NCBI RefSeq assembly: GCF_004119455.1
Contig: NZ_NRQT01000001.1
Coordinates: 1 to 64,000 of the forward strand
DNA length: 64,000 nucleotides
Origin: Chryseobacterium sp. CH25
Lineage (GTDB): Bacteria > Bacteroidota > Bacteroidia > Flavobacteriales > Weeksellaceae
Direction: 5' to 3'
Below, in pieces: positions 44,324 to 53,776 of this stretch (within the stretch, counting starts at the first letter, position 1; each line of letters opens with the position of its first letter). Made by a program: the position numbers and the translations under genes. Below the pieces are notes generated by a model. That model saw only the letters and a program-made list of their open reading frames with translations. It was not told the origin of the DNA and ran no database searches.

Positions 44324-47300
44324 TTACTCGGCTAAATTGATGTCTTCTTTTTTAATAGGTTTGATCTTTTCCTGTATAGATTCAAAAATCACATACAATA
44401 CCGGAATTACAAATAATCCCAATACCGTTCCTATCAACAATCCTATAGCTGCACCGGTTGCAATGGATCTGTTACCTACAGCTCCAATTCCACTTGCTAA
44501 AACCAACGGTAATAAACCGAAGATAAAGGCAAATGATGTCATTAGAATAGGTCTTACCCTAGCTTTAGCAGCATTGATCGCAGACATTACAATCGTTTCA
44601 CCATGATGTCTTCTCTGAACAGCAAATTCCACGATAAGGATTGCATTTTTCGCCAATAGTCCCACCAGCATGATCAGTGCAATCTGGAAATAAATATTAT
44701 TTTCCAAGCCCATCACCTTCTGTCCTAAGTAAGCTCCCATTACCCCTAAAGGAAGAGAAATTACAACAACCAGCGGAAGGATATAACTTTCATACTGTGC
44801 AGAAAGGATAAAGTATACAAAGATTAAACTCAATGCAAAGATCAAAAGAGTCTGAGATCCTGAATTTAATTCTTCTCTCGTCAACCCGGTAAATTCTACT
44901 GCATAGTTTTGATTCAGGGTTTCACTGGCCACCTGCTGTACGGCAGTAATAGCATCTCCGGAACTGTATCCTTCAGAGTTAGCTCCCGTTACTTTCACAG
45001 AGGTAAATAGGTTATAACGGCTTACAGATTGTGGCCCATATGCTTTTGTTAATGTTACAAATTGTGAAATCGGAGACATGATACCTGAACCAGTTCTTAT
45101 ATAAAGTTCGTTTAGATTGTCAATATTCTTTCTGTTTTCAGGGAGTGCCTGAACCATTACTCTGAACTGTTTTCCATACTTGGTAAAGTCAGCAGTATAA
45201 ATACCACCAATATATCCCTGCATGGTAGCCAGAATATCATTTACAGAAACTCCAAGCTGTTTAGCTAGCGGAACATTAATCTCCATCTGATACTGAGGGT
45301 ATCTGGTATTGAATGACGTTTGGGCAAACTGAATTTCCGGTCTCTGCATCAACTTACCAATAAATTCATTTGTTTTATTGTCCAGATCAGCATAATCTCC
45401 CCCTGATTTGTCCAGCAATACCATTTCAAAACCTGCACTACTACCAAAACCTGGTACACTTGGTGGCTGGAAGAATACTACTTTAGCATCAGGAACAGCT
45501 CCTACAATTCCGAATAGTTTTTTCGTAATATCTTCAGAAGTCTGCCCACCTTTTTTCCTTTCTTCAAATGGCTTCAACTTAACAAACGCAAGACCATTAT
45601 TACTTCCGTTTCCGGATAAGAATCCTCTACCTGTAGAAATGGTAACATTCTGTACCCCCGGAACTTTCAAAGCTTTAGCCTGAAGAGTTTTCAAAGCGTT
45701 GTAAGTTCTTTCCATAGAAGCTCCCGGAGGAAGCTGAACGTCTGTAAAGATAATTCCTCTGTCTTCTGTAGGTACAAAACCTTTCTTCATACTGCTGCTT
45801 GCCCAGAATAAAATACCTCCGGTAACCGCAAAAATAATCAGGGTTACCCATTTATGTCTTAAAAGGAATACAAATCCTCTTCCGTAACGTTCAGTAGTTG
45901 TTTTAAAAGCAATATTGAACTTGTAGAAAAATTTCTGTAGAATATTTAAGTTCTGATATTCTGCATGATGCTCTGCGTGAGGCTTTAAGAATAATGAACA
46001 TAAAACAGGGCTCAATGTTAATGCATTAATTGCAGAAATGATGATGGCAATAATCAGCGTAATACCAAACTGTTGGTAGAATACCCCTGTAGGACCTGTA
46101 ATGAAGGTTACCGGGATAAATACAGCTGCCATTACCAAAGTAATAGAAATAATAGCTCCTGTAATTTCATCCATTGCTTCTACCGTAGCTTTTTTCGCAT
46201 CTGAAATACCGTGCTCCATCTTCGCATGGACGGCCTCGACGACCACAATGGCGTCATCCACCACAATACCGATCGCCAGTACCAGTGCAAATAAGGTTAA
46301 GAGGTTCAATGAATATCCGAAGAGATTCAGGAAGAAGAACGCTCCCACAATAGATACCGGAACCGCAATAGCTGGGATCAGAGTAGATCTGAAATCCTGA
46401 AGGAAAATATATACTACAATAAATACCAGGATAAACGCTTCAATCAGGGTATGTACTACTTTTTCAATTGAAGCTTCAAGGAATTCGTTGGTATCAAAGT
46501 TAAAAGTATACTTGATTCCCTGCGGAAAAGTTCCCTCTGCAGATTTCAGATAAGCTTTGATATTTTTAATAATCTCCTGTGCGTTAGATCCCGGAGTCTG
46601 GAAGATCCCCATACTGATGGAAGGATTGTTTCCGTTTTCCCCGACACCAGTGTAAGACTGACCTGCCAGTTCTACTTTGGCAACATCTTTCAGCATCAGG
46701 TTTTGTCCGTTTGCAAGGGCTTTAATGATGATATTATCGTACTGTTCTTTATCGTTAAATTTACCTACATATTTGATAATGTATTCAAAAGAACTTCCGC
46801 TATTTTGTCCGATAGAACCTGCAGCAGCTTCTCTACTCTGCTCGTTGATTGCATTGGTAACATCTGTAGGTGTTACTCCATAGGCAGCCATTTTTGCAGG
46901 GTCCAGCCAGATTCTCATCGAGTAGTTCTTACCTCCGAAAACGTTGGCATCCCCTACACCATTTACCCTTTTCAGGTTAGGAATAATATTAATATTCAAA
47001 AAGTTCTGAAGATATACGTCATCCAGATCTTTATTTTCAGAATAGAAAGACATATACATCAGGGCGCTGGTCTGCTGCTTCTGCGTTACAACCCCTGAAC
47101 GGGTTACTTCAGATGGCAGAAGTGGTGTTGCTCTCGCCACACGGTTCTGCACGTTTACTGCAGCAATATCCGGGTCAATCCCTTGTTTGAAGAAAACCTG
47201 GATCTGGGCAGATCCGTCATTCCCGGCACTGGAAGTGATATAATCCATTCCTTCCACCCCGTTAATCTGTTCTTCCAAAGGTACTACCACACTTTTCATC

Positions 47301-47470
47301 ACCGTTTCGGCATTGGCTCCCGTATAGTTTGCGGAAACACTCACCGTAGGTGGTGCAATATCCGGATATTGCGTAACCGGTAACGAGATCAGTCCTAGCA
47401 CACCGAGAATCACAATCAAAATTGAGATTACGGTAGATAAAACCGGTCTGTTAATAAAGTTTTTTATCAT
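44324..47470 (-). CDS. RND multidrug efflux pump (HAE1 family)
   Basis: The 1048-residue inner-membrane pump starts MIKNFINRPVLSTVISILIVILGVLGLISLPVTQYPDIAPP and has 12 transmembrane helices with two large periplasmic loops. Helix 4 shows GIVVDDAIVVVEAV, with the paired Asp of the proton relay, and helix 10 carries the relay region around LLAKNAILIVEFA. The length is normal for AcrB/MexB-like pumps. The gene overlaps the adaptor stop by 1 base. It exports drugs or other amphiphiles using the proton gradient. Confidence 0.96.
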   Translation of the reverse strand: MIKNFINRPVLSTVISILIVILGVLGLISLPVTQYPDIAPPTVSVSANYTGANAETVMKSVVVPLEEQINGVEGMDYITSSAGNDGSAQIQVFFKQGIDPDIAAVNVQNRVARATPLLPSEVTRSGVVTQKQQTSALMYMSFYSENKDLDDVYLQNFLNINIIPNLKRVNGVGDANVFGGKNYSMRIWLDPAKMAAYGVTPTDVTNAINEQSREAAAGSIGQNSGSSFEYIIKYVGKFNDKEQYDNIIIKALANGQNLMLKDVAKVELAGQSYTGVGENGNNPSISMGIFQTPGSNAQEIIKNIKAYLKSAEGTFPQGIKYTFNFDTNEFLEASIEKVVHTLIEAFILVFIVVYIFLQDFRSTLIPAIAVPVSIVGAFFFLNLFGYSLNLLTLFALVLAIGIVVDDAIVVVEAVHAKMEHGISDAKKATVEAMDEITGAIISITLVMAAVFIPVTFITGPTGVFYQQFGITLIIAIIISAINALTLSPVLCSLFLKPHAEHHAEYQNLNILQKFFYKFNIAFKTTTERYGRGFVFLLRHKWVTLIIFAVTGGILFWASSSMKKGFVPTEDRGIIFTDVQLPPGASMERTYNALKTLQAKALKVPGVQNVTISTGRGFLSGNGSNNGLAFVKLKPFEERKKGGQTSEDITKKLFGIVGAVPDAKVVFFQPPSVPGFGSSAGFEMVLLDKSGGDYADLDNKTNEFIGKLMQRPEIQFAQTSFNTRYPQYQMEINVPLAKQLGVSVNDILATMQGYIGGIYTADFTKYGKQFRVMVQALPENRKNIDNLNELYIRTGSGIMSPISQFVTLTKAYGPQSVSRYNLFTSVKVTGANSEGYSSGDAITAVQQVASETLNQNYAVEFTGLTREELNSGSQTLLIFALSLIFVYFILSAQYESYILPLVVVISLPLGVMGAYLGQKVMGLENNIYFQIALIMLVGLLAKNAILIVEFAVQRRHHGETIVMSAINAAKARVRPILMTSFAFIFGLLPLVLASGIGAVGNRSIATGAAIGLLIGTVLGLFVIPVLYVIFESIQEKIKPIKKEDINLAE

Positions 47471-48657
47471 TAGAATTTCGGTTTTATAGATTCAACAAGA
47501 CTGTCCATTTTAATTGGTTTCGGCTTCACAGCTGTACCTGGCTTCAACCCTCCGATACCTGCTGCAATAACTCTTTCACCTTTATTCACTCCTGATTTGA
47601 TCAACGCTAAATTGTCGATTCTGTCAATAACATTTACAACAACATTTTTAGCTGTATCTCCTTTTTCTATTTTGTATACATATACAATACCCTGCTGCTC
47701 GTAAGTAGCACTTTCAGGAACTACAAGAACATTATCATAATGCTGAGGGAATCTGATGGTTCCACTGTTACCATTGCTTAATAATTTTTGAGCATTAGGG
47801 AATGCAACCCTGAACTGAATGGTTCCCGTTGTAGGATCAATCTGGCCTGTGATGGCTTCAATTCTTCCTTTTTCAGGATAAAGGCTTCCGTTGGCTAACT
47901 GAAGCTCTACCATTGGTAAATTTTTGATTTTCTCAGGCATAGAAGCTCCTGGAGCTTTTTCAAGGAAGTTGAAATATTCTTTCTCATTCATTGCAAAGTA
48001 AGCAAAGATCTCTGAAGTGTCAGAAATCGTTGTCAATGGAGTTTGGTCAGATGGTCCTACCAAACTTCCCACCTTTAACGGAAGTCTTCCGACTACCCCT
48101 GAAATAGGCGCACGAATGATGGAATATTCAATATTCGCTTCTACTCCTTTATAATTGGCTTCAGCCTGTCTTTTGGCAGCATGTGCCTGCTGTAATTGAG
48201 CCTGAGCCTGTGCAAGTTGAGCCTGAGCAGTCTGCAACTGTACATTACTGATAATGTTTTTCTGAACCAGAGGTTTCAGTTTGTTTACTTCTACCTGTGC
48301 AGCATTTACAGATGCCTGTGCAGCAGCAATACTGGATTCAGCAGCTCCAATTCCTGCCTTGGAAGCAGCCGCATTTTCAGTAAGAATATTGGTTTCCAAA
48401 CGGAACAAAGGCTGTCCTTTGGTAACATACTGTCCTTCATCTACCAGTAACTGGGTAATATATCCCTGTATTTTAGCACGTACATCATTGTTCACTCTAC
48501 CCTGAATGGTAGCCGGAAACGTCTGATAACCTACTATATTTTTTGCCTCCACAGAAACAACAGGGTACGGCTTGGCACCATCCTGTTTCGGAGCTTCTTT
48601 TTTGCAGGCTGTGAGAGAAAGCGCTGCCATTGAAAGTATAACTAGCTTATTATTCAT
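47470..48657 (-). CDS. RND efflux periplasmic adaptor (membrane fusion protein)
   Basis: The 395-residue lipoprotein (MNNKLVILSMAALSLTACKKEA) has a biotinyl-lipoyl half-motif (VRAKIQGYITQLLVDEGQYVTKGQPLFRLE). A long Ala/Gln-rich coiled-coil hairpin follows (AGIGAAESSIAAAQASVNAAQVEVNKLKPL... QAQLAQAQAQLQQAHAAKRQAEAN). IIRAPISGVVGRLPLKVGSLV and the C-terminal beta-barrel complete it. It bridges pump and exit duct. It starts 1 base after the regulator gene stop. Confidence 0.96.
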   Translation of the reverse strand: MNNKLVILSMAALSLTACKKEAPKQDGAKPYPVVSVEAKNIVGYQTFPATIQGRVNNDVRAKIQGYITQLLVDEGQYVTKGQPLFRLETNILTENAAASKAGIGAAESSIAAAQASVNAAQVEVNKLKPLVQKNIISNVQLQTAQAQLAQAQAQLQQAHAAKRQAEANYKGVEANIEYSIIRAPISGVVGRLPLKVGSLVGPSDQTPLTTISDTSEIFAYFAMNEKEYFNFLEKAPGASMPEKIKNLPMVELQLANGSLYPEKGRIEAITGQIDPTTGTIQFRVAFPNAQKLLSNGNSGTIRFPQHYDNVLVVPESATYEQQGIVYVYKIEKGDTAKNVVVNVIDRIDNLALIKSGVNKGERVIAAGIGGLKPGTAVKPKPIKMDSLVESIKPKF

Positions 48658-48658
48658 T

Positions 48659-49113
48659 TTATAGTTTATTAAGAGATTCCTGAATATTTTCTATGTTTTT
48701 ATTTAAGAGTGCTTTGTAAACTTCTATTCTTTCGTTGTATCCATCGTCTTTACTTTTTTTAAAATTGTTTAAATCATCTAATAGCTTTAATTCGTCCTGC
48801 ATTTTTTGGACAATTTTCTCAAATCGAATTTTCTTGTATTCATCATTGATGAAAAAATACCGTTTCCGCTCATCCATTTTGTTGTGATCTACAATAAGTT
48901 GTGCATTCAATAACAATGAAATACTTGTAGAAACAGAACTTTTACTCGCAGAAAGCACTTCAACAAACTCATCAAAAGTAATTCCTACTTTCTCATAATC
49001 AAAAAGAAGGTAGGAATAGATTTTGAGGCTAATGGGGGTAGGTTGAAAATGGTGCCGTAGAACTTTACGGCATCCTGAAAAATTTTCTCATCAATTTCTA
49101 TACTTTGGTGCAT
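48659..49113 (-). pseudogene. efflux operon regulator (MarR/GbsR-type), apparent one-base deletion
   Basis: From the ATG at 49113 the frame reads MHQSIEIDEKIFQDAVKFYG... NLPPLASK and then hits a stop. One extra A at the A4 run (49025-49022) gives LASKIYSYLLFDYEKVGITFDEFVEVLSASKSSVSTSI, joining the downstream frame, for a 151-residue protein. That restored protein has a GbsR/MarR winged helix (SASKSSVSTSISLLLNAQLIVDHNKMDERKRYFF) and a coiled-coil tail. As first gene of the efflux operon it should repress it. As written, only a fragment missing the N-terminal dimerisation helices (from about 48958) could be made. Confidence 0.8.
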
Positions 49114-49125
49114 AATATAAAAATT

Positions 49126-49165
49126 TGAACAAATGTAAAAATTAGTTCAGAACCAAACGAACAAA
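49126..49165 (-). promoter_or_regulatory. efflux operon promoter with candidate operator
   Basis: On the minus strand TTTG (49157-49154), 16 bases, then TACATTTG (49137-49130). Several GAAC/GTTC half-sites overlap it: TGAAC at 49126-49130, GTTCA at 49145-49149, GAAC at 49150-49153 and 49159-49162. The central pair forms the palindrome GTTC-A-GAAC between the two promoter boxes. Binding by the adjacent regulator is inferred. Confidence 0.5.
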
Positions 49166-49229
49166 GCTGATAGAGATTATAAATAAAGAGCGTTTTAAAA
49201 ATTCAATGAAAGTTGATTTAACTTTTTGC

Positions 49230-49742
49230 TTAAATTATAATCTTCTCAAAAGCCTTTCTCAGCCCATCCTTTAAAAGGACCTCTCCGCAATAGGAATATC
49301 CTTTGCCTTCAAGGATCTTCAGCATTGCAATATTATCATGGTTGGTATCTACTTTTACACTTTGGATTCCATTAGATCTTGTGAAGTCTTCAATGTGATC
49401 AAAAAGCTTCTTAGTCATACCCTGTCCTGCAAATTTTTCATCAATCGCCACACGATGTACCACTACAAATTCTCCATCGCTCAGCCAGGCTCCTTCAATT
49501 TTACTGTATGCAGGCTCATCATTAAGAATTAAAGCTGCATACACTGCAATTTTTCCGTCTACTGTAAGCACATATCCGAAACCTTTTGCAATATCGCTTT
49601 CTACTGTATCAAGATTAGGATAGCCATTCTGCCATTGTGTGCTTCCGTCCTGTCTTCTTCTTTCAATGGATTGCTGGATGATTCCCCAAATAATGTCTCT
49701 GTCTTCAATTTCCGATTTTCTTAGTTTGATTTCTGGATTCAT
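49230..49742 (-). CDS. GNAT-family N-acetyltransferase
   Basis: The 170-residue protein has the GNAT acetyl-CoA signature VVVHRVAIDEKFAGQGMTKKLFDHIEDF, with the Q-G-x-(T/G) loop. VKVDTNHDNIAMLKILEGKGYSYCGEV follows as the C-terminal motif. It stands alone, upstream of the efflux operon promoter on the same strand. The substrate is unknown. Confidence 0.9.
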   Translation of the reverse strand: MNPEIKLRKSEIEDRDIIWGIIQQSIERRRQDGSTQWQNGYPNLDTVESDIAKGFGYVLTVDGKIAVYAALILNDEPAYSKIEGAWLSDGEFVVVHRVAIDEKFAGQGMTKKLFDHIEDFTRSNGIQSVKVDTNHDNIAMLKILEGKGYSYCGEVLLKDGLRKAFEKIII

Positions 49743-49817
49743 GTTGTTGATTTTGATTAAAAAAACATCAAGTTAAAAAGTTAAAAGTCTGAACTACTTA
49801 TCTTTGATTATCTGAAC

Positions 49818-50000
49818 TAAAGTCCGCTTTTTATTAACGCAAATATTTTATTTATAAAGCTTAAGATTTTAAGTGAGCAAAGATTGTGACTTCGTCGTTG
49901 AATAAGCGGATGGCTGTGCGATCACTTCATGAGAATCAATTTCATTGATTCTTTCTTTGCTTTCTAAAAAATATAGCATAAGGTTACTAAAACTTTGTGT
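49818..50000. repeat. candidate intergenic repeat-like region
   Basis: The 49743-50180 gap has no ORF. It contains a perfect hairpin (GAATCAAT at 49933-49940, ATTGATTC at 49944-49951). The surrounding text is of unusual, non-coding composition (GCAAAGATTGTGACTTCGTC, ATAGCATAAGGTTACTAAAACT) and partly resembles the tail of the 55255-55420 region. I infer a dispersed non-coding repeat. Copy number cannot be seen here. Confidence 0.3.
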
Positions 50001-50180
50001 CAAATTTAAATCAGACCAATACTAGCTTTTGGTTCTGATTGATAATAATAGTTTCTTCAAATTATCTTTTAAACATTTAGTTTTTTAATAATTTAATAAT
50101 TGATTTAATTAAAAAACCGAAAACTAATTAGAAATTAATTTTCGGTTCGAAGTAGTAAAATTTAAAATTATGAAATTGTT

Positions 50181-50411
50181 TTAATAATTTTCATTTTGTT
50201 GAAGATAAGCATCAATAATTTCAAATGCTTTCTTCTCGTCCTGCAGATCCACCATTACCTTTAGCGATGTTGCTGTAGGTGTTGTGGTAAATGTAAGATA
50301 GTTGTTTTCAACAGAGTTTGTAATTTGTGCATCATCCAATTTAGACTTAACCAACTGAATTTCTGAAGGGTTATCACTTTCGTAAACTGATACTCTCGTA
50401 CTTCTTTCCAT
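50181..50411 (-). CDS. DUF2007-like putative signal-transducing protein
   Basis: This 76-residue protein has a ferredoxin-like DUF2007 pattern: TRVSVYESDNPSEIQLVKSKLDDAQITNSVEN, then LKVMVDLQDEKKAFEIIDAYLQ. These small proteins resemble the GlnB/PII fold and have no established function. It stands just downstream of the lat gene on the same strand (62-base gap) and may be co-transcribed with it. Confidence 0.8.
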   Translation of the reverse strand: MERSTRVSVYESDNPSEIQLVKSKLDDAQITNSVENNYLTFTTTPTATSLKVMVDLQDEKKAFEIIDAYLQQNENY

Positions 50412-50472
50412 ATTCTAATTGTTTGAGTATCTAAATGTACAATGTTTTTTTGAAAATTACAAATCTTTGTTT

Positions 50473-51798
50473 TTAAATTTTATTAATATTGCTTTCAATT
50501 TTATCTAATGCCAGCTGAATTTCTTCTTTGGTAACATTAAGGTGTGGTCTGAAACGTAAAGACTGATCACCACAAGGAAGAATGATTAATCCGTCATTGA
50601 ATAATTCAGTCATCATCTTGTTTCTGTCTGCTCCAGATGGAAGATCAATGGCACACATTAATCCTCTTCCTCTTGCATTGGAAATTTTTGATGGATATTT
50701 CTCAGCTAATGCTTTTAAGCTTTCTAATAGGAAATCTCCTACAACTCTTGCATTTTCTACAAGGTTTTCTTTTTCGATGACTTCCATTACCAATTGGAAA
50801 CGTAGCATATCGATAAAGTTTCCTCCGAATGTAGAGTTGATTCTTGAACTTTCTCTGAAAACGTTGTTCGGAACTTCGTCAAATTTCTCCTTGTTAGCCA
50901 ATACTCCACAAACCTGAGCTTTTTTACCGAAAGAAATGATATCCGGCTTAGCAGTAAAATGCTGGAATGCCCACATTTTACCTGTAATGGCAATCCCTGT
51001 CTGAACTTCGTCAAAAATTAGTAAGATTTCATTGTCATCACAGATCTTTCTTAAACCTAATAAGAATTCATCTCTGAAGTGGTTGTCACCACCTTCTGCC
51101 TGAATAGGTTCAATGATGATACAAGCTACTTTATCAGGATTCATCAGAATTGCTTCTTCAATCTGAACTAAAGCTAATTGCTCTTGTTTAATTGTTTCAG
51201 CTAAATTCTCCTCTGTAATTGGGAATGATAATTTTGGATTTAAGATTCTTGGCCACTTAAACATTGGAAAGTATTGGTACTTTCTAGGATCTGAAGTATT
51301 TGTTAAACTTAAAGTATAACCGCTTCTTCCGTGGAAAGCCTGTTTGAAGTGAATACAGATTCCTGCTTCAGTATCAAGACCTTTTTCAAAGTTTTTACGT
51401 GTTTTCCAGTCGAAGCAAGCTTTCAATGCGTTTTCAACGCCTAAAGTTCCCCCTTCGATAAAGAAAGCATATTGTAATTCCTGAGGAATAACTACTCTTT
51501 CAAATACTTCTAAGAAGTGAGCATATTCTTCTGAGTAAACGTCTGCCAATGTTGGTTTATTAACAGCCATTCTTCCCAACCATTCTGATCTTTCTACAAG
51601 ATACGGGTGGTTGTACCCGATGGAAGCTGATGCAAACATAGAGAACATATCCAGGTATTCTCTGTCTGTAAGTTTATCGTAAAGCCATGATCCGTGAGAT
51701 TTTTCAATGTCCATCACGAAATCGAAACCGTCTGCCAACACGTGTTTTCCAACTGTTTCTTTAACTTTATTTGCTTGTATATCTAATGTGTGTTCCAT
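50473..51798 (-). CDS. lat: L-lysine 6-transaminase
   Basis: This 441-residue class III PLP aminotransferase moves the epsilon-amino group of lysine to 2-oxoglutarate, giving aminoadipate semialdehyde. The sequence shows DMFSMFASASIGYNHP, AFFIEGGTLGVENALKACFDWKTRKN, HGRSGYTLSLTNT and ILLIFDEVQTGIAITGKMWAFQH. The PLP lysine lies in IISFGKKAQVCG. These match the LAT family (EC 2.6.1.36) rather than ornithine or GABA transaminases. The adjacent aldehyde dehydrogenase provides the next step. Confidence 0.9.
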   Translation of the reverse strand: MEHTLDIQANKVKETVGKHVLADGFDFVMDIEKSHGSWLYDKLTDREYLDMFSMFASASIGYNHPYLVERSEWLGRMAVNKPTLADVYSEEYAHFLEVFERVVIPQELQYAFFIEGGTLGVENALKACFDWKTRKNFEKGLDTEAGICIHFKQAFHGRSGYTLSLTNTSDPRKYQYFPMFKWPRILNPKLSFPITEENLAETIKQEQLALVQIEEAILMNPDKVACIIIEPIQAEGGDNHFRDEFLLGLRKICDDNEILLIFDEVQTGIAITGKMWAFQHFTAKPDIISFGKKAQVCGVLANKEKFDEVPNNVFRESSRINSTFGGNFIDMLRFQLVMEVIEKENLVENARVVGDFLLESLKALAEKYPSKISNARGRGLMCAIDLPSGADRNKMMTELFNDGLIILPCGDQSLRFRPHLNVTKEEIQLALDKIESNINKI

Positions 51799-51824
51799 AA
51801 TAAATTGTTGTGTGATTTAATAAG

Positions 51825-51866
51825 TGAATGATTAAGCAATCAAAAGACTGAGCATTCAATCATTCA
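51825..51866. repeat. intergenic palindrome between lat and aldehyde dehydrogenase genes
   Basis: TGAATGATT (51825-51833) and AATCATTCA (51858-51866) form a perfect 9-base inverted repeat with a 24-base loop that itself carries ATTCAATCATTC-like text. It resembles a short interspersed palindrome more than a terminator, since no T run follows. Confidence 0.35.
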
Positions 51867-51912
51867 GGTTATTAAGTTTTTTATAGTTTTTTGGTTGCTT
51901 TAAGTAAAGCTT

Positions 51913-53463
51913 TTATAAATCAAATTTAATCCCCTGTGCTAAAGGAAGTTGTGCAGTGTAATTTATAGTATTAGTTTGTCTTCTCATATAATACTTCCAG
52001 GCATCAGATCCAGATTCTCTACCTCCGCCGGTTTCTTTTTCACCTCCGAAAGCGCCTCCGATTTCTGCACCTGAAGTACCAATATTTACGTTTGCAATTC
52101 CACAATCTGAACCTGCATGAGAAAGGAATAATTCTGCTTCTCTAAGGTTTTGAGTCATGATAGCAGAAGAAAGTCCCTGCGGAACATCATTCTGAATTGC
52201 AATAGCTTCTTCTAATGTTTTGTATTTGATTAAATATAAAATTGGGGCAAATGTTTCATGCTGAACAATCTCATAAGAGTTTTTCACTTCAGCAACACAA
52301 GGCTTCACATAGCATCCGGATTCATATCCTTTTCCAGATAAAACACCACCTTCAACAACGAATTTTCCACCTTCTTTTTTACATTTCTTGATAGATTCTT
52401 CGTACTGATTTACGGCATCAACGTCAATTAGTGGTCCTACATGATTAGCTTCATCCAATGGATTTCCGATTTTCAATTGTCCGTAAGCTTTTACAAGTCT
52501 TGTTTTTACTTCATCATATACATCTTCGTGGATAATCAGTCTTCTTGTAGAAGTACATCTCTGCCCTGCAGTACCTACCGCTCCGAAAACAGCTCCGATG
52601 ATAGACATGTTAAGATCTGCTTCTTTAGTAATGATAATCGCATTGTTACCACCTAATTCAAGGATAGACTTCCCGAATCTTTCTGCTACTTTAGAAGAAA
52701 CCATTCTTCCTACTCTTGTAGAACCTGTGAAAGATACTAAAGCTACTCTTTTATCATCCACTAATTTCTGTCCGATTTCGTGATCAGCTACCAATACACT
52801 TGAAATTCCTTCTGAAAGGTTGTTTTCTTTCAAAACTTCATTCATAATATTCTGACATGCAATGGCACAAAGCGGAGTTTTTTCTGATGGTTTCCAGATT
52901 GTCACGTTACCGCAGATCCAAGCTAAAGCTGTGTTCCAAGACCAAACTGCTACCGGGAAGTTGAATGCAGTGATGATTCCCACTACCCCAAGCGGATGGT
53001 ATTGCTCGTACATTCTGTGACCAGGTCTTTCTGAATGCATTGTATATCCCTGAAGCTGTCTTGAAAGTCCTACTGCGAAATCGCAGATATCAATCATTTC
53101 CTGTACTTCTCCAAGTCCTTCCTGCAAAGATTTACCCATTTCATAAGAAACAAGTTTTCCAAGATCATCTTTATATTCTCTTAACTTTAACCCAAGCTGT
53201 CTTACGATCTCTCCTCTCTTAGGAGCCGGGATCAGCCTGAATTCCTGAAATGCCTTTTGAGCTGTTTCAATTACTTTGTCATAATCACTTTCTCCGGAAG
53301 TCTTTACTTTAGCAATTAATTTCCCGTCTGCAGGAGATACGCTTTCTATCGTCTTTCCTGAAGCGAAATATTTACCGCCCACTGAAGTCCCTTTATTCTC
53401 TTCTTTAATACCAAGGTTTTTGAGTGTTTTTTCGATTCCGAAATCCTTTACTTTTTTTGACAT
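51913..53463 (-). CDS. aldehyde dehydrogenase, alpha-aminoadipate semialdehyde type (ALDH7-like)
   Basis: The 516-residue NAD-dependent dehydrogenase resembles antiquitin/AmaB, which oxidises aminoadipate semialdehyde to aminoadipate. Motifs: [41 protein letters not shown] (catalytic Glu), [16 protein letters not shown] (catalytic Cys), and [38 protein letters not shown]. It lies immediately upstream of lat (114-base gap), so together they convert lysine to 2-aminoadipate. A near-consensus promoter (TTTG, 18 bases, TATCTTTA) precedes it. Confidence 0.9.
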   Translation of the reverse strand: MSKKVKDFGIEKTLKNLGIKEENKGTSVGGKYFASGKTIESVSPADGKLIAKVKTSGESDYDKVIETAQKAFQEFRLIPAPKRGEIVRQLGLKLREYKDDLGKLVSYEMGKSLQEGLGEVQEMIDICDFAVGLSRQLQGYTMHSERPGHRMYEQYHPLGVVGIITAFNFPVAVWSWNTALAWICGNVTIWKPSEKTPLCAIACQNIMNEVLKENNLSEGISSVLVADHEIGQKLVDDKRVALVSFTGSTRVGRMVSSKVAERFGKSILELGGNNAIIITKEADLNMSIIGAVFGAVGTAGQRCTSTRRLIIHEDVYDEVKTRLVKAYGQLKIGNPLDEANHVGPLIDVDAVNQYEESIKKCKKEGGKFVVEGGVLSGKGYESGCYVKPCVAEVKNSYEIVQHETFAPILYLIKYKTLEEAIAIQNDVPQGLSSAIMTQNLREAELFLSHAGSDCGIANVNIGTSGAEIGGAFGGEKETGGGRESGSDAWKYYMRRQTNTINYTAQLPLAQGIKFDL

Positions 53464-53542
53464 AAAATCTTACTTTTCGTTCTCTCTAAAGATAAAAATA
53501 TTATGCGAACCTCAAAACTTTAATTTTTTAATATGCTTTTTA

Positions 53543-53573
53543 TTTGGACTAATTATAAACATGCTTATCTTTG
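53543..53573 (+). promoter_or_regulatory. promoter of the 49-residue protein gene
   Basis: TTTG (53543-53546), exactly 19 bases, then TATCTTTG (53566-53573): a textbook flavobacterial promoter, 26 bases before the ATG. Confidence 0.75.
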
Positions 53574-53599
53574 TAGGGTAATCTTTTTGACAATCACCG

Positions 53600-53749
53600 A
53601 TGGAAAATTCACAAGAAAATAACTCAAAGTTTAAAAAGTGGTTCAAGCGTGTGGGATGGGCAGGGTTTGCTTTCTTTACCATTAAAGGCTTGATTTGGCT
53701 CGTTATATTCTACTTTGGAGCAGATTCGCTTCAGAGTTGTATGAAATAA
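53600..53749 (+). CDS. 49-residue single-span membrane protein
   Basis: ATG at 53600 opens MENSQENNSKFKKWFKRVG, followed by one transmembrane helix (WAGFAFFTIKGLIWLVIFYFG) and a short tail, ADSLQSCMK. The basic residues before the helix predict a cytoplasmic N-terminus. It has its own consensus promoter and an intrinsic terminator right at the stop, so it is a real gene despite its size. The function is unknown. Confidence 0.85.
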   Translation: MENSQENNSKFKKWFKRVGWAGFAFFTIKGLIWLVIFYFGADSLQSCMK

Positions 53750-53776
53750 AAAAGCAGAGAAAGATTTCTCTGCTTT
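53750..53776 (+). terminator. terminator of the 49-residue protein gene
   Basis: AAAGCAGAGAAA and TTTCTCTGCTTT form a perfect stem with a 3-base loop, followed by a T-rich tract. It begins immediately after the TAA. Confidence 0.9.
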
